From assembly GCA_050011155.1 (NCBI GenBank), contig JBEKJP010000020.1, forward strand, positions 4,899 through 68,898: 64,000 bases of DNA. Reading direction: 5' to 3'. The translations under genes were made by a program, and so were the position numbers. The notes under the pieces were generated by a model. The model did no database searches. It worked only from the letters and a program-made list of their open reading frames with translations, and was not told the DNA's origin. Positions 26,764 to 35,026 of the stretch are shown piece after piece. The first letter of the stretch is position 1. Each line of letters begins with the position of its first letter. This DNA is from Palsa-504 sp050011155. Lineage in GTDB: Bacteria; Actinomycetota; Actinomycetes; Streptosporangiales; Streptosporangiaceae.

Positions 26764-26999
26764 GTGTCGGCCGATGGTCCGACCGGATTCGCGGACGCTG
26801 CGTGGCGCAAGCGTACTACCTCTTCGATGGTGACAGCTGTGTAGAAGTAGCGATGGCTGGCGGGCTGATTGGCGTCCGCGACTCCGAGGATGACAGGTGT
26901 AATCAGATTTTGGTGTTCAGCCAGCCTCAGTGGCGAACGTTCATTGCCGATCTCCGCAGTCCAAGTGTGGCTAAATCACGGCATTCACAGCTGGACTAA
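26764..26999 (+). pseudogene. Frameshifted DUF397 small regulator partner
   Basis: Two frames together restore a DUF397 protein. The frame from GTG 26764 reads ...FADAAWRK up to about 26811, the canonical N-terminal W-R-K. One base further on, the other frame reads DGDSCVEVAMAGGLIGVRDSED, then LVFSQPQWRTFI, the rest of the domain. A one-base loss near 26810 explains both. DUF397 proteins usually accompany WhiJ-type helix-turn-helix regulators; none is adjacent here, so this is an orphan remnant. It could still be expressed as a shorter product from GTG 26802. Confidence 0.55.
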
Positions 27000-27460
27000 T
27001 CTTCTTTGGTCAGCTGTCTTCCGGAGTTACTCTTCTGCCGCGGACAGGGCATCGGGGGCCAGATCACTATGGCCCCGGCAGTCGCGCCCGGGGCGTAGTA
27101 ACGCGGAAACGCGGACCCATCCTCGTCGACCGCGACGGGGGCGCCGCACGTCGTAGCGTGGTCCCGAACTAGACGTTGTGCGTGGCGCACAATCCTCCGC
27201 CAAGATTGCTGGCCGCGACAGGAGCATCGATCGGCAACGGACCGTCAGCTACGCCGGCCGCCGACAGCCACCACCTGTGAAAGCCAGGGCGGCCTTCTCG
27301 CGGCCGCCAGCGGGCAGAGCTGATGGGCCGAGGCTTGGCAGGCCAGGCGCTGTAACTCTGCCTTCGCTGGGTCGTGGGCCATGCGCCCGGTGTGCCCGCC
27401 GTCCCGGGCGTGGCGGCTCGGTGCGTGCCGCCCGCTGGGCCGGCGCAGTTCGCTGGTGGT
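27000..27460. other. Intergenic region, no supported gene
   Basis: Short open frames exist on both strands but none shows family motifs or a consistent ribosome-binding site. The composition returns to high GC within this stretch, marking the end of the A/T-richer patch that starts near 25.7 kb. Confidence 0.4.
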
Positions 27461-28186
27461 CTAGCGCGGGGTGTGGTCGTGCAGGAACCGGCCGGCCGCT
27501 TCGGTGGCGGCGGGGAGGTGCCCGGGGTCCTTCCACGGCTCGAGCAACTCGGCGGACGGCGCGAGGGCGGCGATCTCGCGGCCGGTCTCGGCCGGGTGGT
27601 ACTGATCGACTCCGGGCAGGACGAGCATCGGGGTGCGGATGGACCGCACCTGGTCCCGGGTCACGCTGACGGCGAAGCCGGGAGCCCACATCGCGGTGGC
27701 GAACGCCTCGATCTCATCGCTGCCGAGATCGTCGCGGCTGCTCATGAGCTGCTCACCCCACGGCTTCCACGCGTTGTCGAACAGTTCCCGATTGGCCGCG
27801 GTGATCCCGACCGGCTGCTCGAGGACGGCCGCGACGACTCGTTCCGGCGCGAGTTCGCACAGCTTCAGGACGAACGGGCCGCCGATGCAGCAGCCGAACG
27901 CCAGGAACCGGTCGATGCCGAGATGATCCATGACCGCGAGCTGATCGGCCGCGTAGGCGCCCCACGGGTCGCCGGCCTCGAGCGGGCCGGCCGACTGGCC
28001 GGCGTTGCGCTGGTCCATCGCGATCATCTGGTACTGCCCGGCGTACGTGGTCAGCGGGTTGATCGCCGCCATCTCCCACAGCGGCACGCTCGAGCCCATC
28101 CCGCCTGGCGCCAGCGTCAACATGGGAAACCCTGTCCCCTGCTCGGTGTACCAGATCTTCGCCTCGCCACGCTTGACGTACGGCAC
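27461..28186 (-). CDS. Alpha/beta hydrolase with cysteine nucleophile elbow
   Basis: The 241-residue hydrolase has the oxyanion strand LTLAPGGMGSS, the DQRNAGQS block, an elbow FGCCIGG in which the nucleophile position is Cys instead of Ser, an acid in LVLPGVDQYHP and a His in KDPGHLP. The Cys nucleophile recalls dienelactone hydrolases, though the overall pattern is that of a small alpha/beta hydrolase. It is monocistronic and its substrate is unknown. Confidence 0.8.
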   Translation of the reverse strand: MPYVKRGEAKIWYTEQGTGFPMLTLAPGGMGSSVPLWEMAAINPLTTYAGQYQMIAMDQRNAGQSAGPLEAGDPWGAYAADQLAVMDHLGIDRFLAFGCCIGGPFVLKLCELAPERVVAAVLEQPVGITAANRELFDNAWKPWGEQLMSSRDDLGSDEIEAFATAMWAPGFAVSVTRDQVRSIRTPMLVLPGVDQYHPAETGREIAALAPSAELLEPWKDPGHLPAATEAAGRFLHDHTPR

Positions 28187-28929
28187 ACTGGTCTCCTCTA
28201 GCGACTCCGGTTACGTGACCCAGCCTATGGCCGGGGCGCCCGCTACGACTGAAATCGGCACGGCACGGATAACCGATCACCTTGAACGCGGAATCGGCGA
28301 TCCGGAACCGGGCGTGCTGATCCTAGGAAGACCCTCGCCGCCTACTGCCGGCGAATTCTCGGCCCGCGTGTAGGTTCCCGGCCAACTTCTCCAGTCGGTC
28401 TTGGTTGACCTGCGGTTTCCCGACAAGTTTTCCACTGTTCTGGACTGGGCTTACCTGGCAAGGTTTCCAGTCCGGCGGCCACCATGCGGACAGCCCGCAC
28501 TGCAACACACTGGATGACGCACCGCCGGCGAGTTGGACGTGCCTACATGGGGCGGTAAAAGGCTTGCGTGTCGTGTGTGTGTTGCGTGCCCGGTTCGGCT
28601 GGCGGGCAGGCACGGTGGCGTGAGATCGAGGTGCCAGCCCGGGCGTCATGGACGGCCAGGGCCGCAATCTCCCCGGTGGATATGCCGATCAGCAATCAGC
28701 TGCCAGGTGTCGCGGATCCTGGCGCGGTGAGTCGCCGATCTGCGCGCCGCATGGGAGGTGCTGGCGGGACGCATCTGGCGCGATCGCGGCCGATTCGGTT
28801 ATCGTGCCCGCTGCCCGCGCCGACGGCACCGGCCTGGACATCGAGGCCCGCGATGACGGCCCGGCTTCCCGGCCGGCTTCCTGCCGCACGCGTTCGAGCG
28901 GTCCTGGCGGCCGGAGGCCTGCCGCCGTC
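28187..28929. other. Long intergenic region with degenerate repeats
   Basis: In this 743-bp stretch I see no gene I can support. It holds short motifs that recur in inverted orientation about 1.2 kb away, for example TGTAGGTTCCCGG at 28370-28382. The open frames present are Pro/Arg-rich and unlike real proteins. Confidence 0.4.
28370..28473 (-). repeat. Degenerate motif cluster, copy 1
   Basis: Read on the minus strand, ACTGGAAACC, TGGAAAACTTG and CCGGGAACCTACA follow one another. The same three motifs in the same order occur on the plus strand at about 29587-29643, but with different spacing. The nature of the element is unknown. Confidence 0.35.
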
Positions 28930-29364
28930 TCAGCCAGGGCCCGGCCCCGCCGCTGGCGGCAGGGTCAGGGTGCCCGGATCCGGGCCGCCCATATCCAGCC
29001 GGAACGGCGGGTACTTGTCGGTCATCAGCCCGGCGTAGCCGGCCACCCGCAGCACCCACCGGTCCAGGCCGAGCACGAACTCGAAGATCCGCTCCGGGTA
29101 CCGGCCGGTGAACAGCAGGACCACCGCGGCGATCACCGCCACGATGGCGATCAGCCCGAAAGTGAACCCAGGCCAGTTGCCAGGCTCGGTGATGCGCGTC
29201 ACGCCGTTGGAGGAGCTGATCCGCCACCCCAACCACGGCGACCACGGCCCAGTGCCGCCGGTGAACACGGCGATGATGATGTACTGCGGGATGGCCAGCA
29301 GCCACCATTTCACCAGCGCCAGCCCGCGGGACAGCCGCTGCGGGTACGCCTGCGCAGCAGCCAT
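28930..29364 (-). CDS. DUF4389 protein, single-domain (half-length)
   Basis: The 144-residue membrane protein carries one DUF4389 unit: YPQRLSRGLALVKWWLLAIPQYIIIAVF, a second helix GLIAIVAVIAAVVLLFTGRYP, then GLDRWVLRVAGYAGLMTDKYPPFRLDMGG. Typical family members have two such units and about 200 or more residues; here only the C-terminal unit is present. ATG 29364 has GGAGG upstream, so the short form may be genuine. Upstream sequence in frame shows no trace of the missing half. Confidence 0.7.
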   Translation of the reverse strand: MAAAQAYPQRLSRGLALVKWWLLAIPQYIIIAVFTGGTGPWSPWLGWRISSSNGVTRITEPGNWPGFTFGLIAIVAVIAAVVLLFTGRYPERIFEFVLGLDRWVLRVAGYAGLMTDKYPPFRLDMGGPDPGTLTLPPAAGPGPG

Positions 29365-29586
29365 CAAGACCACCTCCTGCTGCCCGACAACGCCTGCATC
29401 TTGATCCTGCGCGGGTGCCCATCCGGCCGCGGAAGAGCCAGATGTCCTGTCCGCAGCGGCAAAAGTCCTAGTTATCGGACCAGGAACCGGCGCGCCTCGT
29501 CGCAGACGACGGCTCCGGGGAACCGAGATGAAACGGCTCACTGCATGTGGACGGTGACCTGTTCACCTTCCCCGCGAGCCTTCCAA

Positions 29587-29643
29587 CTGGAAACCGGCTG
29601 GAAAACTTGCCCGGGAATCGGAAGGGTTCACCGGGAACCTACA
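29587..29643 (+). repeat. Degenerate motif cluster, copy 2
   Basis: ACTGGAAACC (29586-29595), TGGAAAACTTG (29599-29609) and CCGGGAACCTACA (29631-29643) match the cluster at 28370-28473 in opposite orientation. It lies just downstream of the DUF397 gene. Confidence 0.35.
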
Positions 29644-29649
29644 GCGACA

Positions 29650-29820
29650 CTAGCTTTGCCGCACGTCCGCCGTGAACGCGCGCCATGCATCGGCGGTGAA
29701 GGTCAGCATCGGTCCCACCCGGTCAGTAGTGTCGCGGACCTTGATCCGGTCACCGGACGCGACCTCTACGCACTGGCCCCCGTCGCCGGACGAGTAGGAG
29801 GATGTACGCCAGTTGCCCAT
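29650..29820 (-). CDS. DUF397 domain protein
   Basis: This 56-residue protein is a complete, compact DUF397: NWRTSSYSSGDGGQCVEVA, then IKVRDTTDRVGPMLTFTADAWRAFTADV. DUF397 proteins are small partners of WhiJ-family helix-turn-helix regulators in actinomycetes. It starts at ATG 29820, inside the 3' end of the regulator gene (55-bp overlap in another frame), so the two are co-transcribed and probably coupled. Confidence 0.85.
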   Translation of the reverse strand: MGNWRTSSYSSGDGGQCVEVASGDRIKVRDTTDRVGPMLTFTADAWRAFTADVRQS

Positions 29821-30617
29821 TGACTTTCTAGCCTCTCAATGAGGGTCAGCGACTCGCTGGCCCGGTAGCACTCAGCTCGCAGGGTATCGAAGCGCAGCGC
29901 CGTGGCGGTAACGGTTACCGGGTCCGTGTATGTCCCTGCGGTTATCACGTTCTCACACCACACAGCGTCATCAGCTATCAGGTAACCGGATGCCACAGAG
30001 GCGTGGGCTACCTCGGGCATCACCTGCATGACCACGCTCGGCATGGCGGCTACCTCGAGTAGGTGGCGCAGCTGGGCGACCATGACCTCGGCGGTCCCCA
30101 CCCGGCGGTACAGAGCGGATTCGTCCACCAGGAGCGTCACGCCGGGCGGCTTCTCGCGGCCTAGTACTCGGCGCTGCCTGTCCATGCGAGCCTTCAGGCG
30201 GGCGGCTGCTGCGTCGTCGGACAGTCCCGGAGACGTAGCAATCAGGGTCGCCGCGTAGTCCTCGACCTGGACGAGCCCGTCGACGATTCCGGGAGTCCAC
30301 ACCCGGAGCATCCCCGTCCGGTCTTCGTAGTCCGACCACGAGCGGAACGTCGCGGGGACCTCTGGCGCGGTGCGGGTTTCCTCAAGCCAGGTGAGGTACC
30401 AGCCCCGCCGCTCGGTGAACACGCTGTCCAGTGCGGCGGCGATCCGCGCCGTGGGCGGGCGGCGTCCGTTCTCTATCCGGGACAGGTGGGCGGCGTCGAG
30501 CTTCGCGCGCCGGGCCAGTTCGGTTATCGACCAGCCGTGGGCCAGCCTGTCCCGCCGCACCTGACGTCCGAAGTGTCCTGCTACGCCGCTCAAGTTGCTG
30601 CCACTTGTGCCAGTCAT
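29766..30617 (-). CDS. WhiJ-like XRE-family regulator with DUF5753 domain
   Basis: The 283-residue protein has an N-terminal XRE helix-turn-helix (LARRAKLDAAHLSRIENGRRPPT) and a C-terminal DUF5753 domain (YEDRTGMLRVWTPGIVDGLVQVEDYAATLI; ARMDRQRRVLGREKPPGVTLLVDESALYR; VVMQVMPE). Together with a DUF397 protein and an RsbW-like ATPase it forms the standard WhiJ-type locus that tunes development and antibiotic production in Streptomyces relatives. ATG 30617 has no Shine-Dalgarno; a nearby TAGGAT suggests a leaderless or short-leader transcript. The divergent genes start 107 bp away. Confidence 0.85.
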   Translation of the reverse strand: MTGTSGSNLSGVAGHFGRQVRRDRLAHGWSITELARRAKLDAAHLSRIENGRRPPTARIAAALDSVFTERRGWYLTWLEETRTAPEVPATFRSWSDYEDRTGMLRVWTPGIVDGLVQVEDYAATLIATSPGLSDDAAAARLKARMDRQRRVLGREKPPGVTLLVDESALYRRVGTAEVMVAQLRHLLEVAAMPSVVMQVMPEVAHASVASGYLIADDAVWCENVITAGTYTDPVTVTATALRFDTLRAECYRASESLTLIERLESQWATGVHPPTRPATGASA

Positions 30618-30723
30618 GAAGTAATCGTGCCACAGTATCCTACAGAACGTATGTCTCCTGTAACTATTGCCGTTACGTTCCGGCATCGGAGCGCCCAGAC
30701 GTCGCAGCGAAAGCAGGAAGGCA

Positions 30724-30930
30724 ATGAGCGACAGTGGCGATGGCGTCGCGCAGCCAGACGACCCCGCGTTCCTGACCAAGCGGAAGCGCGCGCACCAAGA
30801 ACTTCCGGCCCTACCTCGTCTTCTTGCCGTGGAGGTATTGCTGGCCGAGCCGGAAGCCCTTCAAGACGACGGTCTCGAAGCCTGCCTCTACGTGCTGCGC
30901 GACCGTCTACGGCGAGCAGGCAAGTCATGA
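30724..30930 (+). CDS. Small hypothetical protein of WhiJ-type locus
   Basis: This 68-residue charged protein (AFLTKRKRAHQELPALPRLLAVEVLLAE...) starts at ATG behind AGGAAGG and overlaps the ATPase gene by ATGA. I find no known domain. It is probably cytoplasmic and helical. Its place between the divergent WhiJ-like regulator and the ATPase suggests a role in the same switch. Confidence 0.55.
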   Translation: MSDSGDGVAQPDDPAFLTKRKRAHQELPALPRLLAVEVLLAEPEALQDDGLEACLYVLRDRLRRAGKS

Positions 30931-31340
30931 GGGATCCAGCCGATCAGGCGCTGTCGGCGGATGTCGGCACGATCGCTCTTCCGGCGCTGCCCGCCTCCCC
31001 GTCCTGGGCGCGCCGGTATACGCGCTTCTTCCTGGATTCCTGTCAGGGGATCAGCCCGGGCACAACGGAAGACGCAGAATTGATAGTTTCCGAGCTTGCC
31101 ACCAACGCGGTGAGGTTCGGCGGCGCGAGGCCCATCTCGCTGTCCCTGCGGAATTTCCGCGAGGTCTTGCTCGTGGAAATCTACGACTCTGACAGCAACC
31201 CGCCGGTTCTATCCAGCGCTGACAGTAGCGCGGAGAGCGGCCGGGGCCTGATGCTCGTCAACGCGCTGAGCAAAGAGTGGTCGTACTCCTTCCCTCCGGG
31301 CGGAGGGAAGATCGTCTACTGCTTCCTTGCCAAAACATGA
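30927..31340 (+). CDS. RsbW/SpoIIAB-like ATP-binding protein
   Basis: The 137-residue protein has the HATPase_c_2 layout: N-box ELIVSELATNAVRF, the G1 region LVEIYDSDSNPP, and the G2 box SGRGLMLVNALS. These single-domain GHKL ATPases act as anti-sigma-factor kinases or as partners of WhiJ-type regulators. The coupled start (ATGA) and the divergent WhiJ-like regulator favour the second role. Confidence 0.85.
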   Translation: MRDPADQALSADVGTIALPALPASPSWARRYTRFFLDSCQGISPGTTEDAELIVSELATNAVRFGGARPISLSLRNFREVLLVEIYDSDSNPPVLSSADSSAESGRGLMLVNALSKEWSYSFPPGGGKIVYCFLAKT

Positions 31341-31404
31341 CCTCGACCACGGTGTCGAGCCGCTCGCCCCGCTCATCAGCGGCTGGGCCGGTCATACTGG
31401 GCGC

Positions 31405-31673
31405 GTGAAACTATCCGATGGCGTCGATTTCGCCCGCGCTAACCGCTGGTCCGTGCTGACTACCATCCGCGGCAACGGCCTTCCCCAGCTGTCGAACGTC
31501 GCTCACTACGCCGGCGACGATGGCGTCGTCCGCCGCCGAGCTCATTACGTACTACCGGGCACTGTCAGGCGAGCACGAGGACTGGGACGCCTACCGCGCG
31601 GCGGATGGTGACCGACCGGCGCGCCGTTGTCCGCCTCACTCCCGAGCGGGCCTACGGGATGATCAGCCGCTAG
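31405..31673 (+). pseudogene. Degenerate F420/FMN PPOX-class enzyme
   Basis: Pieces of a PPOX-class oxidoreductase lie in different frames. KLSDGVDFARANRWSVLTTIRGNGLPQLSNV is the N-terminal strand block from GTG 31405. AAELITYYRALSGEHEDWDAYRAA follows in another frame. The C-terminus, VTDRRAVVRLTPERAYGMISR and stop at 31673, is in a third. The middle of the family, with the cofactor-binding strands, is deleted. The parent was probably about 135 residues. Confidence 0.75.
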
Positions 31674-32182
31674 GCGGGGTGCTGGAGCCGTCCGAAGCCG
31701 CTGCGGTGGAACACCAGCGGCAGCGAGTCGTCCGCGTGCTCGACCGCGTGCAGCCGCAGCAGGACGATGGTGTGGTCGCCCGCCTCGACCTCGCGGTAGA
31801 TGGTGGTGTCGAACGACGCCAGCCCGTCGGCTAGCGTCACGGCGCCGTCCTCGCCCAGCGCGACCCGCAGTCCGTCGAAACGGCCCTCGACCGGGCCCGC
31901 GAGCTGCCGGGCGGCGCCGCGATGGTGATCGGCCAGGACGGTCACGCCCAGGTGGGCGGCGCGGCGCAGCCGCGGCCAGGTCGTGGACGTGTTCGCGATC
32001 GACACCGACACCAGCGGCGGGGCCAGCGACACCGAGGTGAACGAGCTCGCGGCCAGGCCGGTGAGCCGGCCGTCCACCTCCGCGGCGACCGCCACCACGC
32101 CGGTCGGGAAGATGCCGAAGGCCTTCCGCAGCCGGGCGGGATCGAGATCCTGGTTGGTCGGGAAGTGGGTCACCACGCTCAC
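31670..32182 (-). CDS. Flavin reductase domain protein
   Basis: This 170-residue protein has the FMN-binding split-barrel pattern of the flavin reductase family: LRKAFGIFPTGVVAVAAEVDGRLTGLAASSFTSVSLAPPLVSVSI (here read as FPTGVVAV then GLAASSFTSVSLAPPLV), and EAGDHTIVLLRLHAVE. It would supply reduced FMN to the monooxygenase encoded at the front of the same operon. Start GTG 32182 overlaps the hydrolase stop by GTGA. Confidence 0.85.
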   Translation of the reverse strand: MSVVTHFPTNQDLDPARLRKAFGIFPTGVVAVAAEVDGRLTGLAASSFTSVSLAPPLVSVSIANTSTTWPRLRRAAHLGVTVLADHHRGAARQLAGPVEGRFDGLRVALGEDGAVTLADGLASFDTTIYREVEAGDHTIVLLRLHAVEHADDSLPLVFHRSGFGRLQHPA

Positions 32183-32817
32183 CAGGCGCTCGTTTCGACC
32201 GTGATCGCCGGGGTCAGGTCATCGCGCAGCGCCTCGAGGAACGACACGATCTCCGCCGCCACCGACCGGTGCTGGAGGTCGTTGAGCACGTCGTGGTGGG
32301 CGCCGCGGACGACGGCCAGCCGCGCGGCCGGTACGACGGCGGCGAGCCGGCCGGGCTGAACGGCCATGGCGTCCGCCAGGACGCCGCGGTGGGTGGGGCA
32401 ATGCGTCCGGATGTTCAACTCGTCCTCCCAGCCGCCGTCGTACCGCGCCCGGTAACCGGGCAACCCGGCGAGCACGGCCGCCTGCGGCCACCACACGGCG
32501 CCCGGTACAACGTCCGCCAGCAGGGCCGTAATTCCGGCCGCGCCCAGATCCGAGCCGAGCAGGACGAGCGGGCGCCCCAGCTCGTCGCCGATGTCCTCGA
32601 CCTGGAGGGCCAGCCCCTGCGCGAGCTCGCGCAGGAACACCGCGACGTCCGCGGGATCGGTGCCGGGCAGGTCGGTCACGCGTACCCGGTACGCGTCGTA
32701 GGCGAGCCGTGATCCGAGGCGGGCGTAGACCGCGGGCGTCTCACCCCGGCCGGGCGCGACGATGATCGTGCCGCGGGTACGCAGCCCGTTCGGGACGAAA
32801 AAATCTCGCGCGGCCAT
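32179..32817 (-). CDS. Alpha/beta hydrolase-fold protein
   Basis: The 212-residue protein shows an alpha/beta hydrolase layout (TIIVAPGRGETPAVYARLGSRLAYDAYRV). The elbow LGSDLGAAG carries Asp in the nucleophile position, and GAHHDVLND near the C-terminus supplies His. It lies one base after the monooxygenase stop and overlaps the flavin reductase gene by 4 bp. It may hydrolyse the ester, lactone or related product of the monooxygenase. Catalysis is not proven because the elbow is atypical. Confidence 0.7.
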   Translation of the reverse strand: MAARDFFVPNGLRTRGTIIVAPGRGETPAVYARLGSRLAYDAYRVRVTDLPGTDPADVAVFLRELAQGLALQVEDIGDELGRPLVLLGSDLGAAGITALLADVVPGAVWWPQAAVLAGLPGYRARYDGGWEDELNIRTHCPTHRGVLADAMAVQPGRLAAVVPAARLAVVRGAHHDVLNDLQHRSVAAEIVSFLEALRDDLTPAITVETSAW

Positions 32818-32818
32818 T

Positions 32819-33853
32819 TCAGGCTCCCGCGAGCTGGCGGACGGCGGGGGAGTCGTCTGCCGGTTTCCAGCCCAGCGCGGGCGCCACCTCGGTCGCGATG
32901 AGCTCCAGCGCGCGGATGGCCGCGTCGTGGCCGGGCACGGCCGGGTTGAACTGGGTGATGAGGTCGGTCGCGACCGGCAGCACCTTTTCCTGCCGCAGCG
33001 CCGCGATGATCTCGTCCGGGTGGCCGTAGAAGCAGTGGAACCGGCGCAGCGCCTCGTCCTGGCTGATGCCCGGGGGGAACGCTCCGCGCAGCGCGAAACG
33101 CTGCGCGGCCGCGTGCACGTCCGCGCCGATCTGGTCCAGCGCGGTCCTGGTGTCCTGGGCCGGGAACACGAACCGGGACAGCCCGATGCGCGGGATCCGC
33201 GGCTGGGCCCAGGCGTTCAGGTAGGCGTCGGCCCAGGGTCGCTGCACCTCGTCGGTCGCCTGGTCGTAACCGTAGGCCGCCCGGTTGAGCAGCAGGTTGG
33301 AGCCGGCCTGGGCCACGTATCCGGCGCCCGCGGCGCTGAACACCGCCTGCCAGATCCGCTCGGTGAAGTCGGCCGCTGGCGGCTGGATGGTGAACCCGGC
33401 CGTGCCCACGTCCTGGTTCGCCAGCGCGGTGCGCAGCACCTCGAGGCCCTCGCTGGTCAGCTCGCGCTTGCGGGCGACGTCGCGGCCGAAGGCGGCGTAC
33501 TCCGCCTCGCTGGCCCCGCTGCCGACGCCGATCTCCACCCGGCCGCCGGACAGGGTGTCGACCACGGAGACGTCCTCCGCCAGCCGGATCGGGTTCTCCA
33601 GCGGCAGCACCGTGATCGCCGTGGAGAGCCGGATCCGCTTGGTCCGGGCGGCGGCGTGGGCCAGGAACGTCCACGGCGAGGACAGCCCGCCGCCGCCCAG
33701 GGGCGCGTGGTGCTGCGCCACCCAGCCCACGTCGAATCCCAGCTCGTCGGCGACGACGAAAAGCTCCTGGGCGTTGCGGTAGGTGGTGGCCAGGTCGCCG
33801 CGGCCCTGGACGTGGGTGAGGAAGCCGAGCCGGAAACGGGGCTGGTCGGTCAT
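32819..33853 (-). CDS. Luciferase-like (LLM) flavin-dependent monooxygenase
   Basis: This 344-residue TIM-barrel enzyme carries typical LLM blocks: FRLGFLTHVQG at the first strand, ELGFDVGWVAQHHAP, TKRIRLSTAITVLPLENPIRLAEDVSVVDTLSGGR (key residues P and R), and EIGVGSG. The co-transcribed flavin reductase argues for an FMNH2-dependent two-component monooxygenase rather than an F420 enzyme. It is the first gene of a three-gene operon divergent from a LysR regulator, the likely controller. Confidence 0.85.
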   Translation of the reverse strand: MTDQPRFRLGFLTHVQGRGDLATTYRNAQELFVVADELGFDVGWVAQHHAPLGGGGLSSPWTFLAHAAARTKRIRLSTAITVLPLENPIRLAEDVSVVDTLSGGRVEIGVGSGASEAEYAAFGRDVARKRELTSEGLEVLRTALANQDVGTAGFTIQPPAADFTERIWQAVFSAAGAGYVAQAGSNLLLNRAAYGYDQATDEVQRPWADAYLNAWAQPRIPRIGLSRFVFPAQDTRTALDQIGADVHAAAQRFALRGAFPPGISQDEALRRFHCFYGHPDEIIAALRQEKVLPVATDLITQFNPAVPGHDAAIRALELIATEVAPALGWKPADDSPAVRQLAGA

Positions 33854-34047
33854 GCGCTGACGCCTTTCGTGGACGGGGAGGTTGAGACGGCAGCCTGGCC
33901 GCCCAGGCGTCAGTGCCGGGTGAAAGGCGGTATCGGGAAGATCAGGCGGTCAGGTCAGCGGGGCGACATCGCCCGGGCATCGGGGTGGCTGGCCGGTTCA
34001 TATCCCCAGCGTGGGTGGTCGTCCGCTGGATGTCCAACGAGGCTTTC

Positions 34048-34076
34048 TAATCATGGCCGATCACGTCGGCTGATTA
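34048..34076. promoter_or_regulatory. Inverted repeat in LLM/LysR divergent promoter
   Basis: TAATCA(tg)GCCGA and TCGGCTGATTA face each other across TCACG. Apart from the two inserted bases the arms are complementary over 11 positions. It lies between the divergent operons, upstream of the LysR -10 TATAGT at 34098-34103, and is a plausible LysR binding site. Confidence 0.5.
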
Positions 34077-34120
34077 ATTGTCGTGTACTCCGATAGGTAT
34101 AGTAGGATAAAGTGATTCAC

Positions 34121-35026
34121 ATGGCCCGTGCCCTGGACATAGCGCCGTTGCGCAGCTTCGTCGCCGTGGCTGACGCCGGCGGCTTCCAGCGGGCCGCCGC
34201 CGCGCTGCACCTGAGCCAGGGGGCGATCAGCCAGCACGTGCGCCGGCTCGAGTCCGCGATCGGCCGGCCGCTGGTCGAGCGCCACGGCCGGGGCTTCCGG
34301 TTCACGGCCGACGGCGAGAAGCTGCTCGGCCAGGCGCGGCGCATCCTCGTGCTGCACGACGAGGTGCTGCAGAGCTTCAGCGAACAAGAGGCCGAGACCG
34401 TCGTCATCGGTTCCACCGAGCACGCCGCCGCGCAGTTGCTCCCTTACCTCGCGACCAGCCTGGACCGGTCGCTCCCGGGGCACCGGATACGGTTCAGGAT
34501 CGACCGCGGCACGAAACTGCGCGAGGCGTTCGCGGCTGGCCAGATCGACCTCGCCCTGCTGCTCGGGGCGGCCGACGACCCGCGGGCCGCCGTCGTGGGT
34601 GACCTGGAGCTCACGTGGTACTCGGCGCCCGGGTGGGAGCCGCCCGGCCGGGCCGAACCCCTGCCGGTCGTCGCGTTCGACGACCCGTGCGCGCTCCGCA
34701 CCCGGGCCCTGGAGACCCTGTCCTGTCACTCGATCCCCGTGATCATCCATGCCGAGGCGATGCAGCTCGCTGGCGTGCACGCCGCGGTGATCGCGGGGCT
34801 TGGCGTCGCCCTCATGGCGACGCTCGACCAGACCCCGGCGGGACTTGAGGTGCGGGACGAGCTGCCCCGGGCTGATCCCATTACCCTGGCCATGTGGTCC
34901 CGCCAGGGACTCGCGCCCGCGGTCTCCCGGCACGTGTCCCTGGCGTTGCGCCGTCTGCTGGCGGCGCCCGCCGCCGCCGAGCCGCCGGCCCGGCGGCTCG
35001 CCCTGGCCTTAAGGAGCCGTCCCTGA
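34121..35026 (+). CDS. LysR-family transcriptional regulator
   Basis: The 301-residue protein has the LysR helix-turn-helix (RSFVAVADAGGFQRAAAALHLSQGAISQHVRRLESAIGRPLVER) and a co-inducer domain (ETVVIGSTEHAAAQLLPYLATSLDRSLPGHRIRFRI). I use ATG 34121; GTG 34112 lies four bases after AGGA and would add three residues. It is divergent from the LLM monooxygenase operon and overlaps the cupin gene by one base, so it probably controls both directions. Confidence 0.87.
   Translation: MARALDIAPLRSFVAVADAGGFQRAAAALHLSQGAISQHVRRLESAIGRPLVERHGRGFRFTADGEKLLGQARRILVLHDEVLQSFSEQEAETVVIGSTEHAAAQLLPYLATSLDRSLPGHRIRFRIDRGTKLREAFAAGQIDLALLLGAADDPRAAVVGDLELTWYSAPGWEPPGRAEPLPVVAFDDPCALRTRALETLSCHSIPVIIHAEAMQLAGVHAAVIAGLGVALMATLDQTPAGLEVRDELPRADPITLAMWSRQGLAPAVSRHVSLALRRLLAAPAAAEPPARRLALALRSRP

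Noticed and set aside
26996..27190. 64-codon minus-strand frame
   Set aside because: It has no ribosome-binding site or family pattern and overlaps a competing frame; evidence is too weak.
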